22,612 nucleotides of DNA from CAYMYN01 sp964394665 (lineage in GTDB: Bacteria; Planctomycetota; UBA1135; GCA-002686595), in contig CAYMYN010000050.1 of the NCBI GenBank assembly GCA_964394665.1, forward strand, positions 1-22,612, given 5' to 3'. The position numbers and the translations under genes were made by a program. A model generated the notes under the pieces. It worked only from the letters and a program-made list of their open reading frames with translations, had not been told where the DNA came from and did no database searches. Below, piece by piece: positions 1 to 8,800 of this stretch (position 1 is its first letter; every line of letters starts with the position of its first letter).

Positions 1-45
1 CGCCGTCGAGGGCATGCCGCCGACGTGGGTGGCGAGGGCAAGCTC

Positions 46-276
46 ATGAAGAACCTCGATCACGATCCCGATCGCAACCCCGTCCGCGTCCCCCGCGCTG
101 TGCTGGAAGGCCTCGATGCCGTGCGCCGCTCCGGCCTCACCAACATGCTCGACCGCCCACGCGTCGCGGACCTGGCCCACGAGATGGGCTTCGAGGCTGC
201 TGCGCGCTGGGTGGGCGAGAACCGCGAGATGTACGCGCGGGGTGTGTTCGAGGGGTTCGAGGCGGAGCCGAGGTGA
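46..276 (+). CDS. Small phage-type protein, DUF5049-like
   Basis: This 76-residue protein resembles the DUF5049 family of small phage and prophage proteins, whose function is unknown. The recognisable parts are a start of the type VPRAVLEGLDAVRRSG, then a TNMLD turn, a helix ending in HEMGF, and an EN...MY...VFEGFE tail. I chose the ATG at 46; a GTG at 25 in the same frame would add seven residues and has no better ribosome site. The stop codon overlaps a GTG of the next small frame (GTGA at 273-276), as in compact phage operons. The family assignment is from memory of the motif pattern, so treat it as probable. Confidence 0.6.
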   Translation: MKNLDHDPDRNPVRVPRAVLEGLDAVRRSGLTNMLDRPRVADLAHEMGFEAAARWVGENREMYARGVFEGFEAEPR

Positions 277-281
277 ACGAC

Positions 282-474
282 ATGCCGTTCCACCAGAAGC
301 GCATCGGGCAGCGGATCTTACGAGCACACGATGCCGCGCCTCGTCGATGAGATCGCGAAGCTCAACGAGCAGATCGAGGCGGTGGCGGGAGCGCTGGAGC
401 GGCGCGAGGGGAGGGCAGCCAACCACCAGCCGGACCCGAGGGAGACCCCCGCTCCACCCGGCGCCGCGGTTTGA
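282..474 (+). pseudogene. Frameshifted small phage-type gene
   Basis: Read from ATG 282 (or the overlapping GTG 273), the frame gives MPFHQKRIGQRI and then ends at a stop about 13 codons later. Removing one T at 318-319 restores a continuous frame, YEHTMPRLVDEIAKLNEQ followed by a charged helix and a Pro-rich tail, ending at TGA 472-474. The joined product would be about 64 residues with an amphipathic or coiled-coil helix. Small proteins with an FHxxRxGQRxYE...MPxLV pattern occur beside DUF5049-type genes in phages (recollection). The break may be real decay or a sequencing error in a short T run. No function is assigned. Confidence 0.5.
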
Positions 475-484
475 TCCGGATCCC

Positions 485-499
485 CTCTCTCGGAGAGAG
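485..499. terminator. Short perfect hairpin after the small phage genes
   Basis: CTCTCT at 485-490 pairs perfectly with AGAGAG at 494-499 around a 3-base loop, 10 bases after the stop of the upstream frame. No T-tract follows, so a terminator role is only suggested by position. Confidence 0.3.
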
Positions 500-568
500 C
501 ACTCCACGCGCACTGCGGCCACCTCGGGAGCGGGGCGTCGTTGTACCGGCGGCACTGCAGCCTCTACG

Positions 569-587
569 CCCCGAGGCCCCATCGGGG
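569..587. terminator. GC-rich hairpin between converging genes
   Basis: CCCCGA at 569-574 pairs with TCGGGG at 582-587 around a 7-base loop. It lies between the plus-strand phage-type genes and the 3' end of the minus-strand gene at 659-1528, where a bidirectional terminator would be expected. There is no T-tract. Confidence 0.3.
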
Positions 588-658
588 GACCCGGCTCCAT
601 AGCTTGGACAAGCCAATGAGGAATGCCGACGTCGGCGTCGACGCCTTCGCGTACGAGT

Positions 659-1528
659 TCAGTCGTTGCTAGGTTTATGATTGACGGGCGAGAAGCTGAG
701 CTGCAACTGAATCCAGCGCTCGAAGGCGCGGGCCACTGGCTGATCCCAGCCCGCCACATACCCCGCGAGACTCGCATCGAGCAGCTGGAAGTGTTGATTC
801 CAGGCATCTCCACCCATTCGGTCGGGTATGGCTCCTAGAATCCTGAGCATTGCCCAGGATAGACATATAGCTAGGTTGCTGTAATGCGATGCGTGCGACT
901 CGTCGACGTATGGTTCAATCGTCGGCATGTGTCCCTGCTCCATGAGTCGACCCAGGAGGAGGGTCGAAACTAGCTGGCCTCCATGGACATGTAGTCCCAA
1001 GGTCTCGTTGAGATCTCTGAGGGCGTGTTGTTCCTCAGGAGTCAGGCCGGATGATGAACCGAGGAGCTTCTTGACGGCGCGATCCTTCAGCGTCCGGTCG
1101 CCGGTAAGGAGCTGGTCTGCAGGCACATAGCCGTTAGCGACGGCCGCAAGCACAAGCACTCCCTCCTGAACCCCGCGGAGGCCACTGGCGGCCTCAAAGT
1201 AGTACCCAGACCAGAACGTCAGAAAGCTAGATCGAAGCATCCGGAATAGGGAGACAAATGCGCAGAGCTGCGGGGCATGAGCGATGCGGCCGCTCTGACC
1301 ACGACTAAGTGAGCGAATCACGAAGGACTGGAAGCAATCCAGGATAAGCGTGAACCCTCCGAAACTACTGCGCACAGAATCGGCAGCCAACGACTCTTGG
1401 CCTCGAAGCCATGTGACTTCCTCGGCGACCTGCCCACTTGGCCCGGCGAAGGCCGTGCGGAGCGAGGCAAGTAGTAGCTGCCACTCCTCAGGCTGAGTCT
1501 TGTCGGGAAACTCTTGCACACCGATCAC
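659..1528 (-). CDS. Hypothetical helical protein, 289 aa
   Basis: I do not recognise this protein. It begins with GTG (MIGVQEFPDK); a stop lies upstream in the same frame with no other usual start codon between, so this start is forced. A GGAGG lies about 18 bases upstream, too far to be an ideal ribosome site. The product looks all-helical: a central stretch around residues 90-135 is rich in Phe, Tyr and Leu, followed by charged and amphipathic helices and an LHVHGG segment near 178-183. There is no signal peptide, and hydrophobic runs are too short for clear membrane spans. Its codon use is less GC-rich than DISARM. It is transcribed away from the DISARM operon and faces the phage-type genes, so it could be a separate cargo or defence gene; that is inference. 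Confidence 0.65.
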   Translation of the reverse strand: MIGVQEFPDKTQPEEWQLLLASLRTAFAGPSGQVAEEVTWLRGQESLAADSVRSSFGGFTLILDCFQSFVIRSLSRGQSGRIAHAPQLCAFVSLFRMLRSSFLTFWSGYYFEAASGLRGVQEGVLVLAAVANGYVPADQLLTGDRTLKDRAVKKLLGSSSGLTPEEQHALRDLNETLGLHVHGGQLVSTLLLGRLMEQGHMPTIEPYVDESHASHYSNLAICLSWAMLRILGAIPDRMGGDAWNQHFQLLDASLAGYVAGWDQPVARAFERWIQLQLSFSPVNHKPSND

Positions 1529-2476
1529 CAGGTCAGGGAAGGACGAACCTCCGTGTGCTGGAGGATAGGCCGAGCAAGGAGGCTCTGGCTACAGTGCCCC
1601 CCCCGGCGCGCCGGAGTTTGTCTAGTCGCCAGGCTCCCTTCCTGCATGCGCCAGCCAAGAGCCGCGGCTCGGTCCACCAGACAATCGACCCACTGCGCGC
1701 CCACGCGGCCGCCGGGCTTGCGGGGCATTGGGGCCGGGCGTCCCGGCCTGTCGTGGCGCCACGCAGACGGCCTGGGGCGCGCCGCCGGCCCGGTGCCCCC
1801 CAGCCCTGGCGCCTCAGCTCCTCGGGGTTCCCAGCCGTCTGGTTCGGCCACCCGGGTCCACCGCGCTGCCGGGCCCCCCGTGCGCCCACGTCGCCGCCTG
1901 GGGCCCGTCCTGGCCTGGGGCAACCCGGACCGCCCTGGCTCCCCACCGGCTCCCTGGGTGCGCCTCGAGCCCGCGCCCGCGGCCCCACCCGGCCTCCCGG
2001 CCCGGCCTCCCGACCCGCCCGGCCAGGCCCCGCGGCAGGATGGTGGCACTCGCCCTGGCGACCGGCGGGAGCCCTGGGGGCGTCGTTGGCCGTAAAGGGC
2101 GCCCGGGCAAGGGGATACGGTGGCTGCCGGTCCTGGGACCCGGCGGAGGGGCGCGGTGGGGGACACCGGGGCCCCTGCTACTGGCAAACCTGCAAGTGCC
2201 TCCTGGCCGCTTCGCCAGGCGATCGCCTCCTGCCTCCATCCCCACCCAGCAGGGCACCAGGCGACCCCGCGGATCCTGGCCCCTCGCGCGCTGGGCATCT
2301 ACGATCCCCTTCGGACCCAGACTTCCCCAGTCCCCCGCGATGACCGCTCCCGACCGCCCTCCCCTCCAGGCCCAGGCCCTCCCTGGCCTGGGGAGTGCCC
2401 CTGGCGAGCCTCGGTCTGCGGTCCTCCCGCCACGGTCGCGCGCAGGCCTGCAAGACCTCGGCGCTCTACGGCGGCT
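1529..2476. other. Extreme-GC block without a credible gene
   Basis: This ~950-bp stretch between the minus-strand gene and drmD is dominated by runs of C and G, notably about 1720-2060. Long frames are open on both strands, but their products are low-complexity Pro/Arg/Gly/Ala strings with no domain, which is what very low A+T content produces by chance. It contains short repeated words such as CCTGGCCTGGGG (near 1912 and 2388). I see no tRNA or recognisable RNA fold and no clear promoter. The drmD promoter or leader should lie in its right-hand part. Confidence 0.6.
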
Positions 2477-5400
2477 ATGAGTGCCACAGCATTCCAACTG
2501 CCCCTAGAGGCACCGCAGGTCGGGAGTATCGTCGAGGTTCGATCCCGGCGGTGGCTGGTCGAGGAGGTCGAACGCGCGGCATCTCCTGAAGGATCTCCCC
2601 GGGTCCGCCTGGCGTGCGCGGAGGAGGACGCGCAGGGCGAGATCCTCGAGGTTTACTGGCACCACGAGCTCGACCGCCGCGTCCTCGACGATGAGTACTG
2701 GGAAGGCATCGGCGCCAAGGGCTTTGACGATCGTGACGCCTTCGCCGCGTTCCTGCACACCATGCGCTGGGGCTGCGTGACAGCGACGGATCCCACGCTG
2801 TTCCAGTCCCCATTCCGAGCCGGCATTCAGGTCGATGCTTACCAGATGGAGCCATTGCGGAAGGCGCTCCAACTGCCAAGGGTCAACTTGTTCATCGCGG
2901 ACGACACCGGCCTCGGCAAGACGATCGAGGCTGGCCTGATCGCCCAGGAGCTCCTGCTCCGAAAGAAGGTTAAGCAGATCGTCGTGTCCGCGCCGCCTTC
3001 CGTGCTCGATCAGTGGCGCGCGGAGTTGGAAGAGCGCTTTGGCTTGTTGTTCCAGGTGCTCGATCGCGAGTACTTAGCGCGTGTCAGGCGTGAACGTGGG
3101 TTCGGTGTGAACCCCTGGCACACACACAGCCGCTTCCTGATCTCCCACAATCTGCTGATCGACGAGACCTACGCGGGACCGATGCGTGACTGGCTCGACG
3201 AGCTGCGCAAGGTCGACGACGGCGGGTTGCGAGCGGGGAGCCTCTTGATCCTGGACGAGGCCCACCATGCCGCGCCCGCCAGCGGCAACAGCTACGGGAT
3301 CGAGACCAAGTTCACGCGCGCGGTTCGTGGCTTGGCCTGGCGCTTTGAGCACCGGCTGTTCCTCTCAGCCACTCCGCACAACGGCCACTCCAGCTCGTTC
3401 TCGACACTGCTCGAGCTGCTCGACCCGACGCGCTTCACCCGCGGCGTGCCGATCAAAGGCAAGGCCGAGTTGGACAAGGTCATGGTGCGCCGCATAAAGG
3501 AGGACATCCGAGCACTTCAGGGCGGCTTCCCGATCCGCAAGATCGTGCGACTGGAGATCACGGACCTCCCCGATGAGACTCCGGAGTTGATCCTCTCCAA
3601 CCTGCTCGATCAGTACCGGACGCTCCGCGAGGAGCGCTTCGCCAGCTCGAGCAAGCGCGCCCGAGCGGCATCCGGTCTCCTGCTTGTGGGTCTACAGCAG
3701 CGGCTGCTCTCCTCGATCGAGGCCTTCGCGCGGAGCCTCGCGCGGCACGTCGAGACCGCGGAGAGGCACTGGAAGAAGTCCAAGGAAGCGTCTGCTCGCA
3801 AGGTCGAGGCCCTGGATGGGCTGTTCGTGGGGGACGGACCGGATGACGACGACGCCCCGGATGCCACGGACGAGGCAGAGGTCGAGGACAAAGACCTTGA
3901 CCAACTCGAAGCCGAGGACGAGGCCCGCGACCTCGAGGCCCTCGAAGCCGCGGCGAGCCAGGACTTGTCTCGGGACGAAGCCCTCCTCGCCCGCGAACGC
4001 AGGCTGCTCGACCAGATGCGCGACGTCGCCGAGACCCACCGCTACTCCCCCGACGTCAAGATGCAGCGCCTCCTGCGCTGGCTGCGCGAGAACCTCTGCA
4101 GCGGCCTGCCCGACGAGTACGGCGAGGACCCCGAGCCCGAGGCCGAATGGAACGACCGCCGCGTCCTGATCTTCACCGAGAACCGCCAGGGCACGAAGGT
4201 GCGCCTGCGCGAGGTGCTCACGGCCTTCGTCGACGGCACCAAGGACTGGGACCGCCGCATCGCCGTCCTCGACGGCACGACCCCGTCCGCCCAACGCAAG
4301 GAGATCCAGCGCCGCTTCAACGCCGACCCCTCCACGGAGCCCCTGCGGATTCTCATTGCCACCGACGCTGCGCGCGAGGGCCTGAACCTCCAGGCCCACT
4401 GCTCCGACCTTTTCCACTTCGACCTGCCCTGGAACCCCGGCCGCCTCGAACAGCGCAACGGCCGCATCGACCGAAAGCTCCAGCCCGCGAAGGAAGTGCG
4501 TTGCCACTACTTCGTCCTGCCGCAACGCGTCGAGGACCGCGTGCTGGAGGTCTTGGTCACCAAGACCGAACGCATCCAGAAGGAGCTCGGCAGCCTCTCC
4601 AAGGTGATCGAGCTCGACCTGGAGAAGCTACTCGCCGGCGGCATCCGCCACCACGACGCGGACGCACTGCGCGACCATCTCTTCCAGGCCGACCTCGACC
4701 GCGAACGCCGCCAGGTGGCCGAGGAGGAACTCGAAGCCGCTCGCGAGCGCCAGGAGGACCTGCAGGCCCAGATCGACCGCTGTCGCGAACTGCTCGACAA
4801 GTCGCAACGCTGGGTCGACTTCCAGCCGACCTCCTTCCGCAAGGCCCTCTCCTGCTCGCTGCGCATCCAGGGCCTCCAGGAGCTGAAGCCCGCCGACTCC
4901 AACGGCACCTGGCTCTTCCCCTCCGCCGAGACCGCCGAACGCCGCGACCCCTCCTGGAAGGCCACCCTCGACAGTCTGCGCGCCCCCCGCAAGCCCAAGC
5001 AGAGCCTCGCGGACTGGCGCAGCCGCGCCCCGATCCGCCCGGTCGTGTTCGAGGACGCCGGCACCCTGCAGGAGGAGACAGTCCACCTCCACCTGCAGCA
5101 GCGTGTGGCCCAACGCCTGCTCTCGCGCTTCCGCTCCCAGGGCTTCCTGCACCACGACCTGTCGCGTGCCTGCCTGGCCCAGACGCGCGACGCCGTCCCG
5201 CGCGTCGTACTGCTGGGCCGCCTGGCGCTCTACGGCATCCACGCCGAGCGACTCCACGAGGAGATCGTCAGGGTGGCGGCCCGCTGGGTGGAACTCGACG
5301 CGCGCAGCGGCCCCCTGAAGGCCTACGCTCGCGACGCCGAGGGCAACGCCCTGAGCCTTCTCGAAGAGGCCATGTCGAGCGACGGCGTCCGCACCCCGAT

Positions 5401-5833
5401 CCCCGAACCCGTGCGCGAACGCCTGGAGGCCGCCGCCGCGACCGACGTCGCCGACCTGCGCCCGCAACTCGAACCCCGCGCACAAGAACTCGCCACCATG
5501 GCCGTCGAGCGCCTGCGCAAGCGCGGCGAGAAGGAGGCCGCCGACTTCCTCGACACCCTGAAGCGCCAGCGCGCGCGGGTCGAGAAGGAACTCACCCGAT
5601 TCCGCGAGGAGGAGGAGCGCGTCCAGCGCGAGAAAGTCTCGATGCTGCCCGGCTTCTCCGAACCCGAGGAGGGCGCCCAGCGCCGCGAGCACGCCAAGTC
5701 CTGGGTCAAGCGCCTGGAGGCCTTCGAGCAGGACGAACGCGAGGAACCCGACCGCATCCGCGCCCGCTACGAGGTCCGCGCCACGCGCGTCGAGCCCGTC
5801 GGCCTGGTCTACCTCTGGCCTCGGAGCAACTGA
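2477..5833 (+). CDS. drmD: DISARM SNF2-like helicase DrmD
   Basis: A 1118-residue SWI2/SNF2-type ATPase, the first gene of class 1 DISARM, a system that restricts incoming phage DNA and pairs with host methylation. Visible motifs are Walker A DDTGLGKT (K148), DEAH box at 260-263, FLSATPHNG (motif III), TDAAREGLNLQ (motif V) and QRNGRIDR from residue 659 (motif VI). An acidic Asp/Glu-rich insert lies at about 450-505 between the helicase lobes, and a coiled-coil-rich C-terminus follows. The frame is open to 2120, but that extension is Pro/Arg low complexity from the GC-rich leader. I start at ATG 2477 (MSATAFQLPL), where protein-like sequence begins; no good ribosome site is visible there. The stop is 5 bp before drmMI. 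Confidence 0.9.
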   Translation: MSATAFQLPLEAPQVGSIVEVRSRRWLVEEVERAASPEGSPRVRLACAEEDAQGEILEVYWHHELDRRVLDDEYWEGIGAKGFDDRDAFAAFLHTMRWGCVTATDPTLFQSPFRAGIQVDAYQMEPLRKALQLPRVNLFIADDTGLGKTIEAGLIAQELLLRKKVKQIVVSAPPSVLDQWRAELEERFGLLFQVLDREYLARVRRERGFGVNPWHTHSRFLISHNLLIDETYAGPMRDWLDELRKVDDGGLRAGSLLILDEAHHAAPASGNSYGIETKFTRAVRGLAWRFEHRLFLSATPHNGHSSSFSTLLELLDPTRFTRGVPIKGKAELDKVMVRRIKEDIRALQGGFPIRKIVRLEITDLPDETPELILSNLLDQYRTLREERFASSSKRARAASGLLLVGLQQRLLSSIEAFARSLARHVETAERHWKKSKEASARKVEALDGLFVGDGPDDDDAPDATDEAEVEDKDLDQLEAEDEARDLEALEAAASQDLSRDEALLARERRLLDQMRDVAETHRYSPDVKMQRLLRWLRENLCSGLPDEYGEDPEPEAEWNDRRVLIFTENRQGTKVRLREVLTAFVDGTKDWDRRIAVLDGTTPSAQRKEIQRRFNADPSTEPLRILIATDAAREGLNLQAHCSDLFHFDLPWNPGRLEQRNGRIDRKLQPAKEVRCHYFVLPQRVEDRVLEVLVTKTERIQKELGSLSKVIELDLEKLLAGGIRHHDADALRDHLFQADLDRERRQVAEEELEAARERQEDLQAQIDRCRELLDKSQRWVDFQPTSFRKALSCSLRIQGLQELKPADSNGTWLFPSAETAERRDPSWKATLDSLRAPRKPKQSLADWRSRAPIRPVVFEDAGTLQEETVHLHLQQRVAQRLLSRFRSQGFLHHDLSRACLAQTRDAVPRVVLLGRLALYGIHAERLHEEIVRVAARWVELDARSGPLKAYARDAEGNALSLLEEAMSSDGVRTPIPEPVRERLEAAAATDVADLRPQLEPRAQELATMAVERLRKRGEKEAADFLDTLKRQRARVEKELTRFREEEERVQREKVSMLPGFSEPEEGAQRREHAKSWVKRLEAFEQDEREEPDRIRARYEVRATRVEPVGLVYLWPRSN

Positions 5834-5838
5834 CCGCC

Positions 5839-8800
5839 ATGGCCAAGCGCTCCCCCGTGGTCCAGGCCCACCTCGAATGGCTGGGGCTCGTCCAGCCCAC
5901 CGGTCTGCTCGTCTCTCCGATGGCCCTCGAACGCGCCGGCGTCGTGCTCCCGCGCAACGACCGCGAGTCCCAGGCACGCCTAGTCTCCGTCACCGAGGGC
6001 GCCGAGAGCGACCGCCCGCGCGTTCCCGACTTCGAGGTCTTTGCGCGAACCGTCCTCGGCTGGACCTGGCAGGCCAAGTACTTCGCCGGAACGGCCGATG
6101 CTCCGATCCCCGACACACTGCGCCACCACCTCGAGGACTACGGCGAGACCCTCGCCCCGGACTTCGCCGTGGCCGACCGCGACGCGGCCGAGGGCGGGTC
6201 GCCCTGGCAGCTCCTCGTGCGCGTGCTGCCGCCCGGTCGCGACCTGGACGATCCCGTCCGCGAGGGCGGCAAGCTGGAGGCTTCGCCCCACTCGCGTCTC
6301 GAACGCCTGCTGCGCGCCGTCGAGGTCCCCGCCTGCATCCTCTTCAACGGCGACGTGCTGCGCCTCGTCTCGGCCCCGCGCGGCGAGAGTTCGGGTTGGA
6401 TCGACTTCCGCGTCGCTGACATGGTGTTGGCGGCCGGGCGTCCAGTCTGCGCCGCGATGGCGATGCTGCTCTCGCAGTCGCGCCTGCTCACCGGCGCCGC
6501 CTCCAAGCGCCTCCCGGCCCTCTTGGTCGAGAGTCGCAAGTACCAGAACGAGGTCAGCGAGCAGCTCGCCGAACAGGTCCTGCACGCCCTCTACGAGCTC
6601 CTGCGCGGCCTGGAGTCGGCCGATGCGCGCTCGGGCGGCGAAATCCTGCGCGAGGTCCGCCACGAGCGGCCCGACGAGGTCTACCACGGCCTGCTCAACG
6701 TCCTGCTGCGTCTGGTGTTCCTGCTCTACGCCGAGGAGCGCGGCATGCTGCCGGCGGACCCGGTGTTCGGCCGCCACTACTCGCTCGCGGGCCTGCACCG
6801 TCGGCTCAGCGCGGACGCCGCGCTGTACCCCGACACCATGGACGCGCGCTTCGGCGCCTGGGCGCAGTTGATCGTGCTCTTCCGAATGATCCACGACGGG
6901 GCCAAGACGGGCACGTTCGCGTTGCCGGCACGTCACGGAGTCCTGTTCGACCCCGACCGTTACCCCTGGCTCGAAGGGCGGACCAGTCTGGGGAATCGAC
7001 AGGTGGGGGAACGCCTCGACTACCCGCGCATTCCCGACGGTGCGATCCAGCGCGTCCTCGAGAAGCTGCTCGTCCTCGAAGGTGAGCGGCTCTCCTACCG
7101 GGCGCTGGACGTCGAGCAGATCGGCTCGATTTACGAGACGATGATGGGCTTCCGGATCGAGACGGCCACGGGAGCCTCGGCGGCGATCAAGGCACAGAAG
7201 AAGGGCGGTGCGCCGACGACGATCGACCTGGATGCCCTTCTGCAGGTCCCAGCCACCAAGCGAGAGAAGTGGACCGTCGACAAGGCCGACCGCAAGCTCC
7301 CGAGAACCGTTACGGACCCCCTAAAGGCCGCCACGACCCTCGAGGAACTCCACGCCGCCCTCGAGAGGGTACTGGACAAGGCCGCCACACCCGACCTGGT
7401 CCCGAAGGGCAGCCTCGTCCTGCAACCCTCCGAGGCCCGCCGCAAGTCCGGCTCGCACTACACTCCCCGCGAGCTGACCGAGCCGATCGTGCGCACTACC
7501 CTGCGCCCGATCTTGGACCGCCTGCGCGAGGAGACCGCCGGCCCGCCGGCCCCGGACCAGATCCTCGACCTCAAGGTCTGCGACCCGGCCATGGGCTCGG
7601 GCGCCTTTCTCGTGGAGGCTTGCCGCCAGCTGGGGGACGCGCTGATCGAGGCTTGGGCCGCCCATGACACACGGCCTCCTATCCCCGGCGACGAGGACGA
7701 GATCATCCACGCCCGCCGCCTGGTGGCCCAGCGGTGCCTCTACGGTGTCGACCGGAACCCCATGGCGGTGGACCTTGCCAAGGTGTCCCTCTGGCTTGCG
7801 ACTCTGGCGAGGGAGCATGCGTTCACCTTTGTGGACCACGCCCTGCGACACGGGGATTCGCTGATTGGCCTCACCAACGCCGAGATTGCGGCCCGGGATT
7901 GGTCGAACGAGGAGCCCCTCGACAGCCCGCGCTACCGCGAGCTGAAGGCCAGCATCGAGGCTGTGGTGAGACTGCGCCGCCAAATCCGCGAGGCTGGGGA
8001 CGAATCGAGGGACTGGGAGCTGCGTGATCTGCTCGACGAGGCCGAGCATCAGGCGAGGGATGTGCGGACCTGGGCCGACCTCGTGCTTGAGGCCTTTTTC
8101 TTGGCCGACAAGGACGCAGCGCGCAAGAAGGCGCTAGGTGATGTGACGAAGCGGATCGCTGCAGGGGTAGACTCCAGGGAACGAGGGCGGCTTGACGAGA
8201 TGCGGCGCGAGGACCCGCCCCTCGCGCCCTTCCACTGGGAGCTGGAGTTCCCGGAGGCCTTCGATCGTCCCGACTTTGGTTTTGACGCGATTGTTGGCAA
8301 CCCCCCGTTCCTTGGTGGTCCCCAGTTGTCGACTTCTTTCGGTGGACCTGAACTTCAGCACTGGCTGAAGGGAAGGCACCCGGGATCAAAGGGTCATGCA
8401 GATCTTTGTGTCTACTTCTTTCGGGCCGCTTTCTTGCTGCTCCGCAGATCTGGCGTAATGGGTCTTGTCGCTACGAACAGCATTTGTGAAGGTGCGAACC
8501 GAAAGTCGGGTCTCGCGCAGCTTCTGAGTCTGGGGGGGCGGATCATTTGGGCGATGAGGGCCACCAGGTGGCCGGGCAGCGCATCGGTTGTCGTCTCTCA
8601 GGTAGTTATCGAAAGGAGCGCCTCCTCCCGACCCGCGTGCCTTGATGGGCAAGTCGTCTCTAACATCAACTCGCACTTGCGCCCGCGGCAAGAAGTTCTG
8701 GATCCGGTCAGTCTGGGGGATAGCTCGATTGTCGGGTTCATGGGCTCTGGCCTCGGTAGCAGCGGCTTCATCATGAGCCCGGAAGAGTTCGAAGAACTCG

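Noticed and set aside
2120..2476. Upstream extension of the drmD frame
   Set aside because: The extra 119 residues are Pro/Arg/Ala low complexity from the GC-rich leader; protein-like sequence begins at ATG 2477.
1438..2497. Several long frames on both strands in the GC-rich block
   Set aside because: They overlap one another, lack domains and ribosome sites, and consist of Gly/Pro/Arg/Ala strings expected when stop codons are rare.
3692..4525. Minus-strand frame of 277 codons inside drmD
   Set aside because: It is antisense to the SNF2 helicase motifs, and its Val/Leu/Gly/Glu-rich product is a shadow of the high-GC third codon position.
4147..5838. Upstream extension of the drmMI frame
   Set aside because: It overlaps drmD almost fully in another frame and is Arg/Pro-rich; the methylase begins at ATG 5839, just after the drmD stop.
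4628..5977. Minus-strand frame of 449 codons
   Set aside because: Antisense to the drmD 3' end and the drmMI start; Gly/Ala/Leu-rich, with no domain.
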